Part shown: positions 9,258 through 17,215 of the stretch, one piece after another
Numbering within the stretch: the first letter of the stretch is position 1
How the letters are laid out: each line of letters opens with the position of its first letter
Assembly (NCBI RefSeq): GCF_947631165.1
Contig: NZ_CANRKH010000002.1
Span: 98,319-162,318 of the forward strand
Length of the DNA stretch: 64,000 nucleotides
Direction of reading: 5' to 3'
From: an uncultured Dysosmobacter sp.
GTDB lineage: Bacteria; Bacillota; Clostridia; Oscillospirales; Oscillospiraceae
The notes under the pieces: generated by a model
What the model saw: the letters and a program-made list of their open reading frames with translations, nothing else
Databases searched by the model: none
What the model was told of the DNA's origin: nothing
Position numbers and translations under genes: made by a program

Positions 9258-9413
9258 TTACCCCTTCATTTCAATACGAGTGGGTTTCCAGTGATCATTC
9301 CACCAGACCTCCATTGTAGTGCCGCAGTGGAGACCACCATAGCAGTCATCACTGTTGAAATGGATATCGGCACGACCACTTTGCATATCTGGGATTAAGA
9401 TTCCCTCTCTCAT
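9258..9413 (-). CDS. Short DUF5348-like protein
   Basis: A 51-residue protein from ATG 9413, preceded by GGGAG. The segment CYGGLHCGTTMEV followed by W and TRIE resembles DUF5348 proteins of clostridial mobile elements. It ends shortly after TRIEMKG, where longer relatives seem to continue, so it may be truncated. Function unknown. Confidence 0.45.
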   Translation of the reverse strand: MREGILIPDMQSGRADIHFNSDDCYGGLHCGTTMEVWWNDHWKPTRIEMKG

Positions 9414-9440
9414 ATCGAATCTCCCATCTGAAAAACAGTA

Positions 9441-9470
9441 AGAAGTACCAGCCTTTTGGCTGGTACTTCT
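9441..9470. terminator. Perfect 13-bp hairpin
   Basis: AGAAGTACCAGCC (9441-9453) and GGCTGGTACTTCT (9458-9470) form a perfect stem around a TTTT loop. There is no long T tail, but it lies between lysS and the DUF5348-like gene and could end the greA-lysS transcript. Confidence 0.5.
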
Positions 9471-9611
9471 TCTGCTATACCAAATCCTTTTCGTTTGTCG
9501 TAAATCTGTCGCAAAACCTAAAATCACATTTTCTGTATCACAACAAATCAAGGAAATTATGCCGCTCTTTCTTCGATACTTTTCAAATAATCGAATATTT
9601 TTGCAGAAATT

Positions 9612-11114
9612 CTAATCCAGCGGCTTCATTGTCGGGAAGAGAATGACTTCCCGGATGGTGTCCGCGCCGGTCAGCAGCATGACGCAGCGGTCGATGCCGA
9701 TGCCTAGGCCGCCAGTGGGGGGCATCCCGTACTCCAGGGCGGTGAGGAAGTCCTCGTCCATCATCCCGGCCTCGTCGTCACCCTTGTCCCGCAGCTCCAC
9801 CTGCTTCTGGAACCGCTGGCGCTGGTCGATGGGGTCGTTCAGCTCGGAGAAGGCGTTGCCCATTTCGCTGCGGCAGATGAACAGCTCGAACCGCTCGGTG
9901 AGCCGGGGATCCTTGGGGGAACGCTTCGCCAGGGGGGACACGTCCACCGGGTGCATGGTGATAAAGGTGGGCTGGACCAGCTTCTCCTCCACCCTTTGGT
10001 CAAAGCACTCGTACAGGGCGTTGCCCCAGGTCTTGTCCGCCGTCTCCGGCAGCTCCACGCCGATGGATTTGGCGGCGGCCACTGCCTCCTCGTCGGAGGT
10101 AATGCTCATGAAGTCAATGCCGCAGTACTGCTTTACCGCCTCGTGCATGGGCATCCTGGGCCAGCCGGGGGTCAGGTCGATCTGCTCCCCCTGCCACTCC
10201 ACCTGATAGGTCCCCAGGATCTTCTGGGCGGCGGAGGACAGCAGGTCCTCAAACAGGTCCATCATATCGTTGAAATCGGCGTAGGCCTGATAGAGCTCGA
10301 TGGTGGTGAACTCGGGGTTGTGCTTGGGGTCCATGCCCTCGTTGCGGAAGATGCGGCCGATCTCATACACCCGGTCCATGCCGCCCACGATCAGCCGCTT
10401 CAGCGGCAGCTCCGTGGCGATGCGCATGTACATGTCGATATCCAGGGTGTTGTGATGGGTTATGAAGGGCCGGGCGGTGGCCCCGCCGGAGATGGTGTTC
10501 AGCACCGGGGTCTCCACCTCCATGAAGCCCCGGCCGTCCATGAACTCCCGGACGTGCTTGATGAACCGGGAGCGGATCACGAAGTTTCGCTTCACCTCCG
10601 GGTTCACCATCAAATCCACATACCGCTGGCGGTAGCGGAGCTCCTTGTCCTGGAGGCCATGGAACTTCTCCGGCAGGGGCAGCAGGGACTTGGCGAGCAG
10701 GGTGATGTCCTTGGCCCGGACGCTCATTTCCCCCCGCTGGGTGCGGAAGACCTCGCCTTCCACGCCCACGATATCGCCGATGTCGTATTTCTTGAACTGC
10801 TTATAGACCGCCTCGTCCATTTCGTCCTGGCGGGCGTAGAGCTGGATGCGGCCGTCCCGGTCCTGGAGGTCGCAGAAACTGACCTTGCCCATGCCCCGCT
10901 TGCTCATCAGACGGCCGGCCACCTTCACGGTCCTGCCCTCCATGGCGTCGAATTGGTCCTTGATCTGCTGGGACGTGGCGTCCCAGGCAAAGCGGGTCTG
11001 CTGGAAGGGGTCCTGGCCCTCGGCCTGGAGGGAGGCCAGCTTTTCCCGGCGGACCCTGGTCTGCTGGCTCAGGTCCTGCTCCTGAGGCTGCTGGGCGTTC
11101 TTCTGTTCAGACAT
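9612..11114 (-). CDS. lysS: Lysyl-tRNA synthetase, class II
   Basis: A 500-residue class II aminoacyl-tRNA synthetase. The N-terminal anticodon-binding OB fold contains [20 protein letters not shown]. Motif 2 is [20 protein letters not shown] and motif 3 is [20 protein letters not shown]. It charges tRNA-Lys. It lies 6 nt after greA, in the same transcript. Confidence 0.97.
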   Translation of the reverse strand: MSEQKNAQQPQEQDLSQQTRVRREKLASLQAEGQDPFQQTRFAWDATSQQIKDQFDAMEGRTVKVAGRLMSKRGMGKVSFCDLQDRDGRIQLYARQDEMDEAVYKQFKKYDIGDIVGVEGEVFRTQRGEMSVRAKDITLLAKSLLPLPEKFHGLQDKELRYRQRYVDLMVNPEVKRNFVIRSRFIKHVREFMDGRGFMEVETPVLNTISGGATARPFITHHNTLDIDMYMRIATELPLKRLIVGGMDRVYEIGRIFRNEGMDPKHNPEFTTIELYQAYADFNDMMDLFEDLLSSAAQKILGTYQVEWQGEQIDLTPGWPRMPMHEAVKQYCGIDFMSITSDEEAVAAAKSIGVELPETADKTWGNALYECFDQRVEEKLVQPTFITMHPVDVSPLAKRSPKDPRLTERFELFICRSEMGNAFSELNDPIDQRQRFQKQVELRDKGDDEAGMMDEDFLTALEYGMPPTGGLGIGIDRCVMLLTGADTIREVILFPTMKPLD

Positions 11115-11120
11115 GGCTGC

Positions 11121-11594
11121 TTACCTCTCGATCTTCTTCACCGTGTAGACGATATTGCCGCTGGGGGCCTCCACGGTCACGGTGTCCCCTTCCTTGGCGC
11201 CCAGCAGCGCCTTGCCGAAGGGGGATTCCTCGGAAATGATCCCATGCATGGGGTCGGACTCCTGGGAGCCGACGATCTTATACGGGGGCAGCTCCCGGCC
11301 GGAGGCATCCGCCACGGTAACGGAGCAGCCGATGGTGACTTCGTTTGTGGAGGCGTTGCTCTCGTCCACGATCACGATGTGCTGGACGATCTCTTCCAGC
11401 TCGGCGATGCGGGAGTACAGCTTGCCCTGCTCGTTCTTGGCCTCGTCATACTCGCTGTTTTCGCTCAGGTCACCGAAGCCCCGGGCCACCTTGATCTGCT
11501 CGGCCACCTCGTCAGAGCGGGTGGTCTTCAGGTAATTCAGTTCCTCCTGCAGTTCCTGGGCGCGGGCGGCGCTCATCTTGTATTCTCTTTCCAT
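11121..11594 (-). CDS. greA: Transcription elongation factor GreA
   Basis: A 157-residue GreA of standard length. The N-terminal coiled coil includes GDLSENSEYDEAKNEQ, the acidic tip that reaches the RNA polymerase active site. The C-terminal FKBP-like domain contains ISEESPFGKALLGAKEGDTV. It rescues backtracked RNA polymerase. It has its own strong promoter and is followed by lysS. Confidence 0.97.
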   Translation of the reverse strand: MEREYKMSAARAQELQEELNYLKTTRSDEVAEQIKVARGFGDLSENSEYDEAKNEQGKLYSRIAELEEIVQHIVIVDESNASTNEVTIGCSVTVADASGRELPPYKIVGSQESDPMHGIISEESPFGKALLGAKEGDTVTVEAPSGNIVYTVKKIER

Positions 11595-11660
11595 GGCAGC
11601 AAATCCTTTCTGCTATCTTTTGAGGGAAAAAGCCCTCTACACACATTATGGCAGGCTAAT

Positions 11661-11689
11661 ATTATAGTGTCTGCGGCCAGGAATGTCAA
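11661..11689 (-). promoter_or_regulatory. Consensus promoter of greA-lysS
   Basis: Minus strand: TTGACA (11689-11684), a 17-nt spacer, TATAAT (11666-11661), a perfect sigma-A match. The TGA stop of the pre-insertion upstream gene would fall inside the -35 box. The phage edge lies only 11 bp further upstream, so greA-lysS keeps its core promoter despite the insertion. Confidence 0.85.
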
Positions 11690-11700
11690 GTGTCAGCTGC

Positions 11701-11715
11701 TCCGATGGCGATCTG
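11701..11715 (+). repeat. Left 15-bp direct repeat (attL core or target duplication)
   Basis: TCCGATGGCGATCTG, identical to 59480-59494. On the minus strand it encodes QIAIG, and the host side continues as AADT and a stop, the likely original end of the gene now at 59465. The centre is an imperfect dyad, GATGGCGATC. Confidence 0.9.
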
Positions 11716-11740
11716 CGGAGATTGTAATATTAAGTGCGAG
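11716..11740 (+). repeat. Left terminal inverted repeat of the phage
   Basis: Immediately inside the direct repeat. It matches the reverse complement of 59455-59479 at 16 of 25 positions, including AATA and TGCGA blocks in register. Its length and position fit a transposase end. Confidence 0.6.
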
Positions 11741-11772
11741 AGGTTCAAAGAACCTTCCGCACTTATTTTTTT
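11731..11772 (+). terminator. Strong intrinsic terminator inside the left end
   Basis: TAAGTGCG (11731-11738) pairs with CGCACTTA (11758-11765), with an inner GGTTC/GAACC extension and seven T's at 11766-11772. In the circular phage it would lie just downstream of the transposase gene, across the junction. Confidence 0.85.
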
Positions 11773-11817
11773 ATCACAAAACAAGGGGAATTGCCGACGA
11801 AACGGGGGTGAAAAGCG

Positions 11818-12105
11818 GTGCGGCGATACAAGATGATTGATTTTTCGGCCCGGAAGCTGATTGCGGCCCGGTACGCGGAGAACGCGCGGGTTGCCGACAT
11901 TGCCGACGAAGTGGGCGTAACCACGGCGGCGGTTTACCGGGAGTTGAAGCGCGGCGAATCCGTCGGCGACGACGGGCGGGTTCTTTTGAACCATAGCAAG
12001 CGGCCCGCCTATAACCCGGTTATCGCACAACAGAGGTTTCAAGAAAACTTGCGGCGGCGCGGAAAGAGCGTCGCGGCGGCTATCGACGGAGGCGAAGCGG
12101 GATGA
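11818..12105 (+). CDS. Stand-alone homologue of the transposase DNA-binding region
   Basis: GTG start after GGGGGTG; 95 residues. The helix-turn-helix IADEVGVTTAAVYRELKRG and the following segment YNPVIAQQRFQENLRRRGK align with the first ~80 residues of the IS30-type transposase at 58371 (IADILHVHVSTIYREIKRA, then YNPDEADRLYRENLKAKG). No catalytic domain is present. It is the first gene of the early operon, next to the left inverted repeat. It may bind the phage ends or operators and regulate transposition; this is inference. Confidence 0.7.
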   Translation: MRRYKMIDFSARKLIAARYAENARVADIADEVGVTTAAVYRELKRGESVGDDGRVLLNHSKRPAYNPVIAQQRFQENLRRRGKSVAAAIDGGEAG

Positions 12106-12311
12106 CGAACTTTGAAAAGATCACCGAAAGCCCGGAAACGCTGGGCGAATTCTTGGGGTCCCTCCCGTGCCTTGAAGGGCCGTGGGACACAGCATTTCAC
12201 CGGGCGTTTTGCGACGGGTGCGCCGCGGAGAATTGCGACGCGGAGAACTGCCCGAACAACGATCAGCGGAACAACCCCGGCTGGTGGTTGAGAATGGAGG
12301 CGGCGGAATGA
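12102..12311 (+). CDS. Small cysteine-rich phage protein
   Basis: 69 residues; starts on the ATGA of the previous gene. CDGCAAENCDAENCPNN suggests a metal-binding knot. Similar short Cys-rich proteins occur in early regions of clostridial prophages. Function unknown. Confidence 0.65.
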   Translation: MTNFEKITESPETLGEFLGSLPCLEGPWDTAFHRAFCDGCAAENCDAENCPNNDQRNNPGWWLRMEAAE

Positions 12312-12664
12312 AAGTGAAGATTCCCTTCCCGGACTGGACCGGCCCGTTCTACATGAAGGTTTCACGGAAGGGCGACGGGAAAGCCGAATGGACCGTGTAC
12401 GAACCCGCGCCGCATGACCTCTTATCGTCCCGCGCAACGCTGGACATTGCCGGGGGTTCGTGCCTGTTCGAGCGGTTCGAGAGCGAGGAAGAGGCCCGGC
12501 GGGTCCGTTTGGAGCGGGACCGCCAGACAGCATGGCGGAACGGCGTTCGGTTCGCTGATATGCTGTGGAAAACCGCGCCGTTTCACGAATACGTCGTTTA
12601 TTTCAGGCCGGGCAATGAATACAGCCCGGAAGCCGTCTGCATTGCGCGGCGGTTGTGGACCTGA
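12308..12664 (+). CDS. Phage protein of unknown function
   Basis: 118 residues from ATG 12308, overlapping the previous gene by 4 nt. It is rich in aromatic and charged residues, with no recognised motif or membrane segment. Translationally coupled member of the early operon. Confidence 0.6.
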   Translation: MKVKIPFPDWTGPFYMKVSRKGDGKAEWTVYEPAPHDLLSSRATLDIAGGSCLFERFESEEEARRVRLERDRQTAWRNGVRFADMLWKTAPFHEYVVYFRPGNEYSPEAVCIARRLWT

Positions 12665-12681
12665 CGGAAAGGCGGTGCGAC

Positions 12682-12987
12682 ATGGCGCAGATCGTGAAAA
12701 AGGACAGGCCGCAAAACGTCTATGCAGTTTCCCGCGCCGGGCGGAATGTGCTTCACATTCAGGCCGCGACCGGCGAACAGGCGAAGCGGCGGTATTGCAA
12801 GCAATACGGAATCCGCCCCGGCGACTATTGGTGCGGAATCTCCACGCTGACCGCCCGGAAGATGAAGCCGGAAGAGGTTTTGAAATGGGAGGCGGAAGCG
12901 GAAGCGGACCGGGACACGTTGGTTTTTCTCCGCGGAATGCTGGAGATCGGCGCAAAGGCCAGCGCGGAAAGAGGGCTTTTGCAATGA
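12682..12987 (+). CDS. Phage protein of unknown function
   Basis: 101 residues; ATG 12682 follows GGAAAGGCGG. Segments AVSRAGRNVLHIQAATGEQA and KRRYCKQYGIRPGDYWC suggest a small alpha/beta fold. Overlaps the next gene by 4 nt. No function recognised. Confidence 0.6.
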   Translation: MAQIVKKDRPQNVYAVSRAGRNVLHIQAATGEQAKRRYCKQYGIRPGDYWCGISTLTARKMKPEEVLKWEAEAEADRDTLVFLRGMLEIGAKASAERGLLQ

Positions 12988-13241
12988 GCGTTTGCCGCTA
13001 TTGCGGGCAGGAAATCGGCTGGGCGTACAGCGCAGACGGAAAGCCGGTCCCCGTGGACACTGAACCCGTGTTCGTGATCGAGGGCGGCGGGACAGATTCG
13101 TTCTATACATACGAAGAGGGCGAAAACGCGGTGATTCGAGGCCGTGCCGCCCGCCCGGAAGAGGAATCCCGCGACCTTCCCGTTGCCTATGCGTCACACT
13201 GGAAAACGTGCCGGTCCTCCCGGCGCGGCGGGAGGGGGTGA
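12984..13241 (+). CDS. Small zinc-ribbon-like phage protein
   Basis: 85 residues starting MSVCRYCGQEIGWAYSADGK, an N-terminal CxxC pair, with HWKTC near the end completing a possible zinc site. Coupled to the gene before it. Confidence 0.6.
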   Translation: MSVCRYCGQEIGWAYSADGKPVPVDTEPVFVIEGGGTDSFYTYEEGENAVIRGRAARPEEESRDLPVAYASHWKTCRSSRRGGRG

Positions 13242-13247
13242 AGAGGC

Positions 13248-13427
13248 GTGGAACGTCAATTCTGCTTGCCCTGCTTCCTCGAAATCAAAAAGGCCGGACG
13301 GCACGAAATAAAGCGCATCGGCGGCGGGGTCAATATGAAGATCACGTGCTGGCGGTGCAAGCGCCGCCGGTACGGGGCGACGTATGAGGTTTCCCGGAAG
13401 GGCGGTGCGAAAGATGAAGGGAAATGA
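13248..13427 (+). CDS. Short Cys-rich protein (Com-like zinc finger possible)
   Basis: 59 residues from GTG 13248. Two CxxC pairs, CLPC and CWRC, sit about 27 residues apart and are followed by a basic tail. This resembles small zinc-finger translational activators of phages such as Com, but the match is by pattern only. Its 3' end overlaps the next gene by 14 nt. Confidence 0.5.
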   Translation: MERQFCLPCFLEIKKAGRHEIKRIGGGVNMKITCWRCKRRRYGATYEVSRKGGAKDEGK

Positions 13428-13629
13428 AGTCAAAGCCGCAATGATGGAGGAAGCGCCGGTTGTTTTCAACGGGATTGTCTACCCGAAAATAACGGCGGTC
13501 ATCTATCGCAAGGCCCCGGACGGGGTGAACGTCCGCGTCACGCTGGAACTGTTGGACAAGAACCGGCGGGCCGTCGTTATTGCGGAGGCCGAACGCGTCG
13601 AGCGGGCGCAAGTGCTTTCGGAGGCTTGA
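13414..13629 (+). CDS. Phage protein of unknown function
   Basis: 71 residues; ATG 13414 is chosen over an upstream ATG because it gives a small overlap and a nearby purine-rich site. VVFNGIVYPKITAVIYRKAP suggests a beta-rich domain. No function recognised. Confidence 0.55.
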   Translation: MKGNEVKAAMMEEAPVVFNGIVYPKITAVIYRKAPDGVNVRVTLELLDKNRRAVVIAEAERVERAQVLSEA

Positions 13630-13632
13630 CGC

Positions 13633-13833
13633 ATGGACGCGGCGGGAATGAACGCCCGAATTCAAGGGCTGATCGAGAGAGCGGAAGAGATCGGGAAGCG
13701 GCCCGCGCCTATGCGGGGCGGGAGCATGAACGATCTTGTCGAGTTGCGAAGGTTGCACGACCTTATCGCGGAACGCTGTATTGAGGCTTTCAAAGCCGGA
13801 CTTCACTTTGAAACGGAGGTTAAAGAGAAATGA
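13633..13833 (+). CDS. Small helical phage protein
   Basis: 66 residues, predicted mostly helical (RIQGLIERAEEIGKRP, DLVELRRLHDLIAERC). Overlaps the next gene by 4 nt. Function unknown. Confidence 0.55.
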   Translation: MDAAGMNARIQGLIERAEEIGKRPAPMRGGSMNDLVELRRLHDLIAERCIEAFKAGLHFETEVKEK

Positions 13834-14132
13834 CACAGACACAGGCGCGGACAAGGGCCGCGACCGTTCGAGCGGGACAAGCCCGCGCGGAGCGGTACAA
13901 GGGCAAGCGCCGCCGGGCGCTGATCGTGAACGTGCTGAAATATGCCGTGCTGACCGCGGCGGGAATCGCCCTGTATATCGTGGGCGCGCGGTATGCCTAC
14001 GCGGAGCGGGGTTATTTCGCAATCGGCGGGGAGGCGCTGGCCCTCTTCCTCCCGGTCATCTACTACGCCGCCGGGCAGACCGTCCGGGACGTGTTCAGGG
14101 ACGTAAAAAACGGCTACAAGCCGAAATATTAA
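13830..14132 (+). CDS. Small membrane protein
   Basis: 100 residues with a basic N-terminus and two membrane segments (about residues 33-53, VLKYAVLTAAGIALYIVGA, and 65-82, EALALFLPVIYYAAG). Directly upstream of the second DGR target. No function recognised. Confidence 0.6.
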   Translation: MTQTQARTRAATVRAGQARAERYKGKRRRALIVNVLKYAVLTAAGIALYIVGARYAYAERGYFAIGGEALALFLPVIYYAAGQTVRDVFRDVKNGYKPKY

Positions 14133-14144
14133 GGGGGATTCACC

Positions 14145-14882
14145 ATGATAACGAAAAAATATCAGCTTTGCGCCGTGGACGCTGGGGCGCGCTTCCTGTA
14201 TGGGGGAATCGAATGGGTCAAGCTGACGACCGCCCGCGGCGACGGAGGGACGCTGGCCATTGCCGCGAACTCCGTTTTCAACCGGGCGTTCGACGATGAC
14301 AACTGCAACGACTGGCGCGCGTCCAGCTTGCGCCGGGAGTTGAACGGGCCGTTCCTTGACGCGCTGGTTGCGGAGGGCGCGGACCGTGACGCTTTCATGG
14401 AGTTTGAAAGCGACTTGACCGCCGACGACGGAATGACGGACTACGGGACCGCGACGGACCGGGTGGCCCTGCTGACGTGCGATCTTTACCGGCGCTTCCG
14501 CCGCCTGATTCCCCTTGTGGACGAATGGTGCTGGACACTTACCCCGTTTAGTTGCCTCCCGGAATATCGGAATTATGCCCGCCTCGTCGCTTCCTCCGGC
14601 ACGCTGCTCGACAGCAGCGCGTACGACGGCTACTACGGCGTTCGCCCGCTTTGTAATTTCAAATCTGGAATCTTGGTATCTGTCATCGACGAAGAGGCGA
14701 CCGCGGAAGAGGCCCGGCAAGATACCATCGGCGAAGCCGCCGACGCGATCTTGCAGACGCTGGACGAATTCGACCCGGAAATTCGGGGCGACGCAATGGC
14801 CGCGGCCCTTGCCCGTATGTTCGCGGAAGTGATCGACGCGCAGAAAAGCAGAACCGACGAAACCGGCGCGGCGGAGGGCTGA
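14145..14882 (+). CDS. Second DGR target protein (DUF6273-like variable protein)
   Basis: 245 residues. The body resembles the first ~260 residues of the receptor-binding protein at 50331: short blocks such as WRASSLRRELNG, then the variable segment at about residues 144-169, ending YYGVRPLCNFKSGILVS. DNA 14574-14650 matches the template repeat at 48860-48951 except at template adenines. An acidic C-terminal tail (~60 residues) follows. It lies in the early operon, 36 kb from the reverse transcriptase, and has no tail-protein neighbours, so its role may be intracellular or surface display; unknown. Confidence 0.8.
   Translation: MITKKYQLCAVDAGARFLYGGIEWVKLTTARGDGGTLAIAANSVFNRAFDDDNCNDWRASSLRRELNGPFLDALVAEGADRDAFMEFESDLTADDGMTDYGTATDRVALLTCDLYRRFRRLIPLVDEWCWTLTPFSCLPEYRNYARLVASSGTLLDSSAYDGYYGVRPLCNFKSGILVSVIDEEATAEEARQDTIGEAADAILQTLDEFDPEIRGDAMAAALARMFAEVIDAQKSRTDETGAAEG
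14574..14650 (+). repeat. Variable repeat VR2 of the DGR
   Basis: Aligned without gaps to the template repeat, 13 differences were counted, all at template A positions (for example AAC to CTC, AAT to GCT, AAC to TAC). The 3' end continues into TTTGTAATTTCAAATCTG, closely matching the flank of VR1 but not of the template, as expected for an initiation-of-homing site. Confidence 0.9.
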
Positions 14883-15217
14883 CCCCCTCCCCGCCGCCGC
14901 AAAAACAGCATAAAAGAAACCGCCCCGCCGGGCCTCCCACAGCCCGGCGAAGCGGATTCCGCCGATGAAAAAATATCATCTATCAACCTATCAAAAGTAT
15001 AGCACAAATCGGCGGAAAAGTCAACAAAAAACGCCGTTTTAATGCGGCGTGGCGGGCTTGTAATGGGTATTATCTTTCCTGCAAAGCCTTGTCACGCTGA
15101 ACAGCGAAAACCGGGGGTCATGGGGCCGGGGGTCCCGCTCCACCCTTCCCCGTCATTGGGGGCGCAGGAAGGACCGACACGCCCGCTTCATCTTTCACAG
15201 AAAGAGGGTGAAGCGTT
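14883..15217. other. 335-bp gap before the replication initiator, possible origin region
   Basis: No gene on either strand. It holds an AT-rich patch (14968-15045), the leftward promoter described above and a hairpin ACGCCG/CGGCGT near 15031-15050. Its place immediately upstream of an HUH initiator makes it a candidate origin or copy-control region, but I see no clear iterons. Confidence 0.35.
14898..15024 (-). ncRNA. Candidate leftward small RNA upstream of the replication gene
   Basis: Minus strand: TTGACT (15024-15019), 17-nt spacer, TATACT (15001-14996). Downstream there is no credible reading frame. A hairpin GCCGGGC/GCCCGGC (14925-14946) follows, then a T-rich stretch. The product would be short or run antisense into the second DGR target. 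Counter-transcribed RNAs upstream of rolling-circle rep genes are known in plasmids; the parallel is inference. Confidence 0.35.
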
Positions 15218-16039
15218 GTGCGAAGTTTCATGCGAGAAAAGAAAATCTTTTGCGGGTCACAATATCGGGAAGTCGATATATTCCCCTATTCGGACGCGCA
15301 GAGGACAGCGGCCAGCCGTGGGAAGCGGTCAAAGAAGGTCCGGGAATCGGAGCCGAAACAAAAGAACCTGAACGACAAGAACGCCCGCCGGTATTTCACC
15401 CAGCAAGCGAACTTGAATTTCGGGGATGACCCGGACGCGTTGCACGTGACGGCCACGTATGGCCGGAAGTATCTTCCGCCGACCATTGAGGCCGCGGAAA
15501 AGGAAGTGACAAACTACCTCCGCCGGGTCCAGTACACCCGGAAGAAAGAGGGGTTGCCGCCCCTAAAATATATGCTTGTCACCGCGTACAGCACCGGGAA
15601 GGACGGGGAAAAGCCGGTTCGGATTCATCATCATATCATTATGTCCGGCGGGCTTGACCGCGACACCGTGGAAAGCCTATGGAGGAAGCGGAAGCGAAAG
15701 GGACAGAAACAGGGGGACAAGATCGGCTTTTGCAATGCGGACAGGTTGCAGGGGGACGAAAACGGAATCAGCGCCCTTTGCACCTACCTTGTGAAACAGG
15801 CCGCGGGGAAAAAGCGTTGGTCCTCTTCCCACAACCTCGAAAAGCCGCAAAGCCGGACCAACGACGGGCGGTACAACCGGCGGCAGATCGAGAAAATCGC
15901 ACGGGAGCGACCGGGCCGGGCGTTTTGGGAACGGAAATATCCGGGCTGGACCCTGACGGACGACGTTTACGGGGTCACATACGAACACAACGATTTAACG
16001 GGCTGGTCAATCTATCTGAAATTGAGGAAAAAGGAATAG
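15218..16039 (+). CDS. HUH rolling-circle replication initiator
   Basis: 273 residues from GTG 15218, preceded by GAGGGTG. The HUH metal site is RIHHHIIMSGGLD (HHH at 137-139). A downstream ALCTYLVKQAAGKKRW supplies the likely catalytic tyrosine. LHVTATYGRKYLPPT forms the first conserved motif. Proteins of this type nick one strand at the origin and stay covalently attached. P2 also replicates with an HUH protein (gpA), but this one is much shorter and looks more like the Rep of small plasmids or filamentous phages. Confidence 0.8.
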   Translation: MRSFMREKKIFCGSQYREVDIFPYSDAQRTAASRGKRSKKVRESEPKQKNLNDKNARRYFTQQANLNFGDDPDALHVTATYGRKYLPPTIEAAEKEVTNYLRRVQYTRKKEGLPPLKYMLVTAYSTGKDGEKPVRIHHHIIMSGGLDRDTVESLWRKRKRKGQKQGDKIGFCNADRLQGDENGISALCTYLVKQAAGKKRWSSSHNLEKPQSRTNDGRYNRRQIEKIARERPGRAFWERKYPGWTLTDDVYGVTYEHNDLTGWSIYLKLRKKE

Positions 16040-16050
16040 GGGGTGCAGAC

Positions 16051-16437
16051 ATGGGAACGCGAACGCCTTACAGGGAATGCCCGCGGTGCGGCGCACACAT
16101 CGACGCGGGCGAAATATGCGATTGTCACCGGGAGCGGGACGCGGAGGACCGGGAGGCCCAGGCCCCTTCCGCCGGGCCGCGAATGAAGCTGATTGCCGTT
16201 TGCCGGGAGGTCAACAAATACACCGGGCAAGTCGCCGTTTACAAGATCGAAAAGGAGATCACCGGCGAGGACGTGCGGAACCTTGCAATCCGGGCAAAGC
16301 TGAACCCGGAATTGCGCTATTTCACGATGATTTCCGACCGCTGGGAGCGGTTCGGGGAAGCAATCGCGGGGATATTGCGGCGGCGGACGGTCACGGCGGC
16401 GGACGTGGACCGAATCGGCGGAATCGTTGAACTATGA
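16051..16437 (+). CDS. Zinc-ribbon phage protein
   Basis: 128 residues; ATG 16051 after GGGGGTG. The N-terminus has CPRCGAH and ICDCH, a likely zinc ribbon. The rest (KLIAVCREVNKYTGQVAVYK) is a small alpha/beta domain. Function unknown. Confidence 0.6.
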   Translation: MGTRTPYRECPRCGAHIDAGEICDCHRERDAEDREAQAPSAGPRMKLIAVCREVNKYTGQVAVYKIEKEITGEDVRNLAIRAKLNPELRYFTMISDRWERFGEAIAGILRRRTVTAADVDRIGGIVEL

Positions 16438-16451
16438 AGGGGGAAACCGAC

Positions 16452-16997
16452 ATGACGAACGAACAGAGGTTCAGGGAAATTTACACAACGCAGATCAGCC
16501 GAGCGGGAGCGCCGGACCTTTTGAGGTGGCTGGAATCGACGGACTTTTTCAGCGCCCCGGCCTCCACGAAGTTTCACGGGGCATATCCGGGCGGGCTTGT
16601 CGAACACAGCTTGAACGTGTATTACGCCCTGATTGCGGACCCCTCCCGCCCCGGAGAGCCGGAAAGCCGGGCAATTTGCGCCCTGCTTCACGACGTTTGC
16701 AAGGCGAACTATTACGAGCCGACGGAGCCGGGCGCGGACGGCGCGCCGCGGTACAGGGTCAAAGACCGCTTCCCGTTCGGCCACGGGGAGAAATCGGCGT
16801 TCCTGATCGGGCGGTTTATGCCGCTGACCGATGAAGAGGCGCTGGCAATCCGCTGGCACATGGGGGCGTATGATGACGCGGCCCGCGGCGGGAGCCGGAC
16901 ACTTTCGGAGGCAATGAGCAAATCGCCCCTTGTGTACGCCCTCCACGCCGCCGACATGAAAGCGACGGAGGACGAAAAGCGGAGGGGCCGGGAATGA
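16452..16997 (+). CDS. HD-domain phosphohydrolase
   Basis: 181 residues. HD signature: GGLVEHSLNVYY, then ICALLHDVCKANYY, then FGHGEKSAFLI and IRWHMGAYD. This metal-binding set is typical of nucleotide or nucleic-acid phosphohydrolases. ATG 16452 is preferred to 16434 because GGGGGAAA precedes it. It may adjust nucleotide pools during replication; substrate unknown. Confidence 0.75.
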   Translation: MTNEQRFREIYTTQISRAGAPDLLRWLESTDFFSAPASTKFHGAYPGGLVEHSLNVYYALIADPSRPGEPESRAICALLHDVCKANYYEPTEPGADGAPRYRVKDRFPFGHGEKSAFLIGRFMPLTDEEALAIRWHMGAYDDAARGGSRTLSEAMSKSPLVYALHAADMKATEDEKRRGRE

Positions 16998-17215
16998 ACC
17001 GGGCGGAATATGAGCGGAAGCGGGTATTCCGGCAAGGCGAACTTTTGAAAAACTGCCCGGAAGGGCCGGGGATTGACCGGGATATATGGAACCTCGAATA
17101 CATGATAACGGAAATCCGCCCCGGTTCGCTGTCATGGCGGAACGGTCACATTCAGTCGTTACGCCGGGCAATTCAGGCGCTGGAGCGGGAGAAAGGGGCG
17201 GCGGATTATGGATAG
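16994..17215 (+). CDS. Small helical phage protein
   Basis: 73 residues, overlapping the previous gene by 4 nt. Helical, charged, no recognised motif. Contains DIWNLEYMITEIRPGSLSWR. Confidence 0.55.
   Translation: MNRAEYERKRVFRQGELLKNCPEGPGIDRDIWNLEYMITEIRPGSLSWRNGHIQSLRRAIQALEREKGAADYG

Noticed and set aside
9951..11840. 629-residue plus-strand open frame across lysS and greA
   Set aside because: Opposite strand of two certain genes; Leu/Gly/His-rich translation typical of antisense frames.
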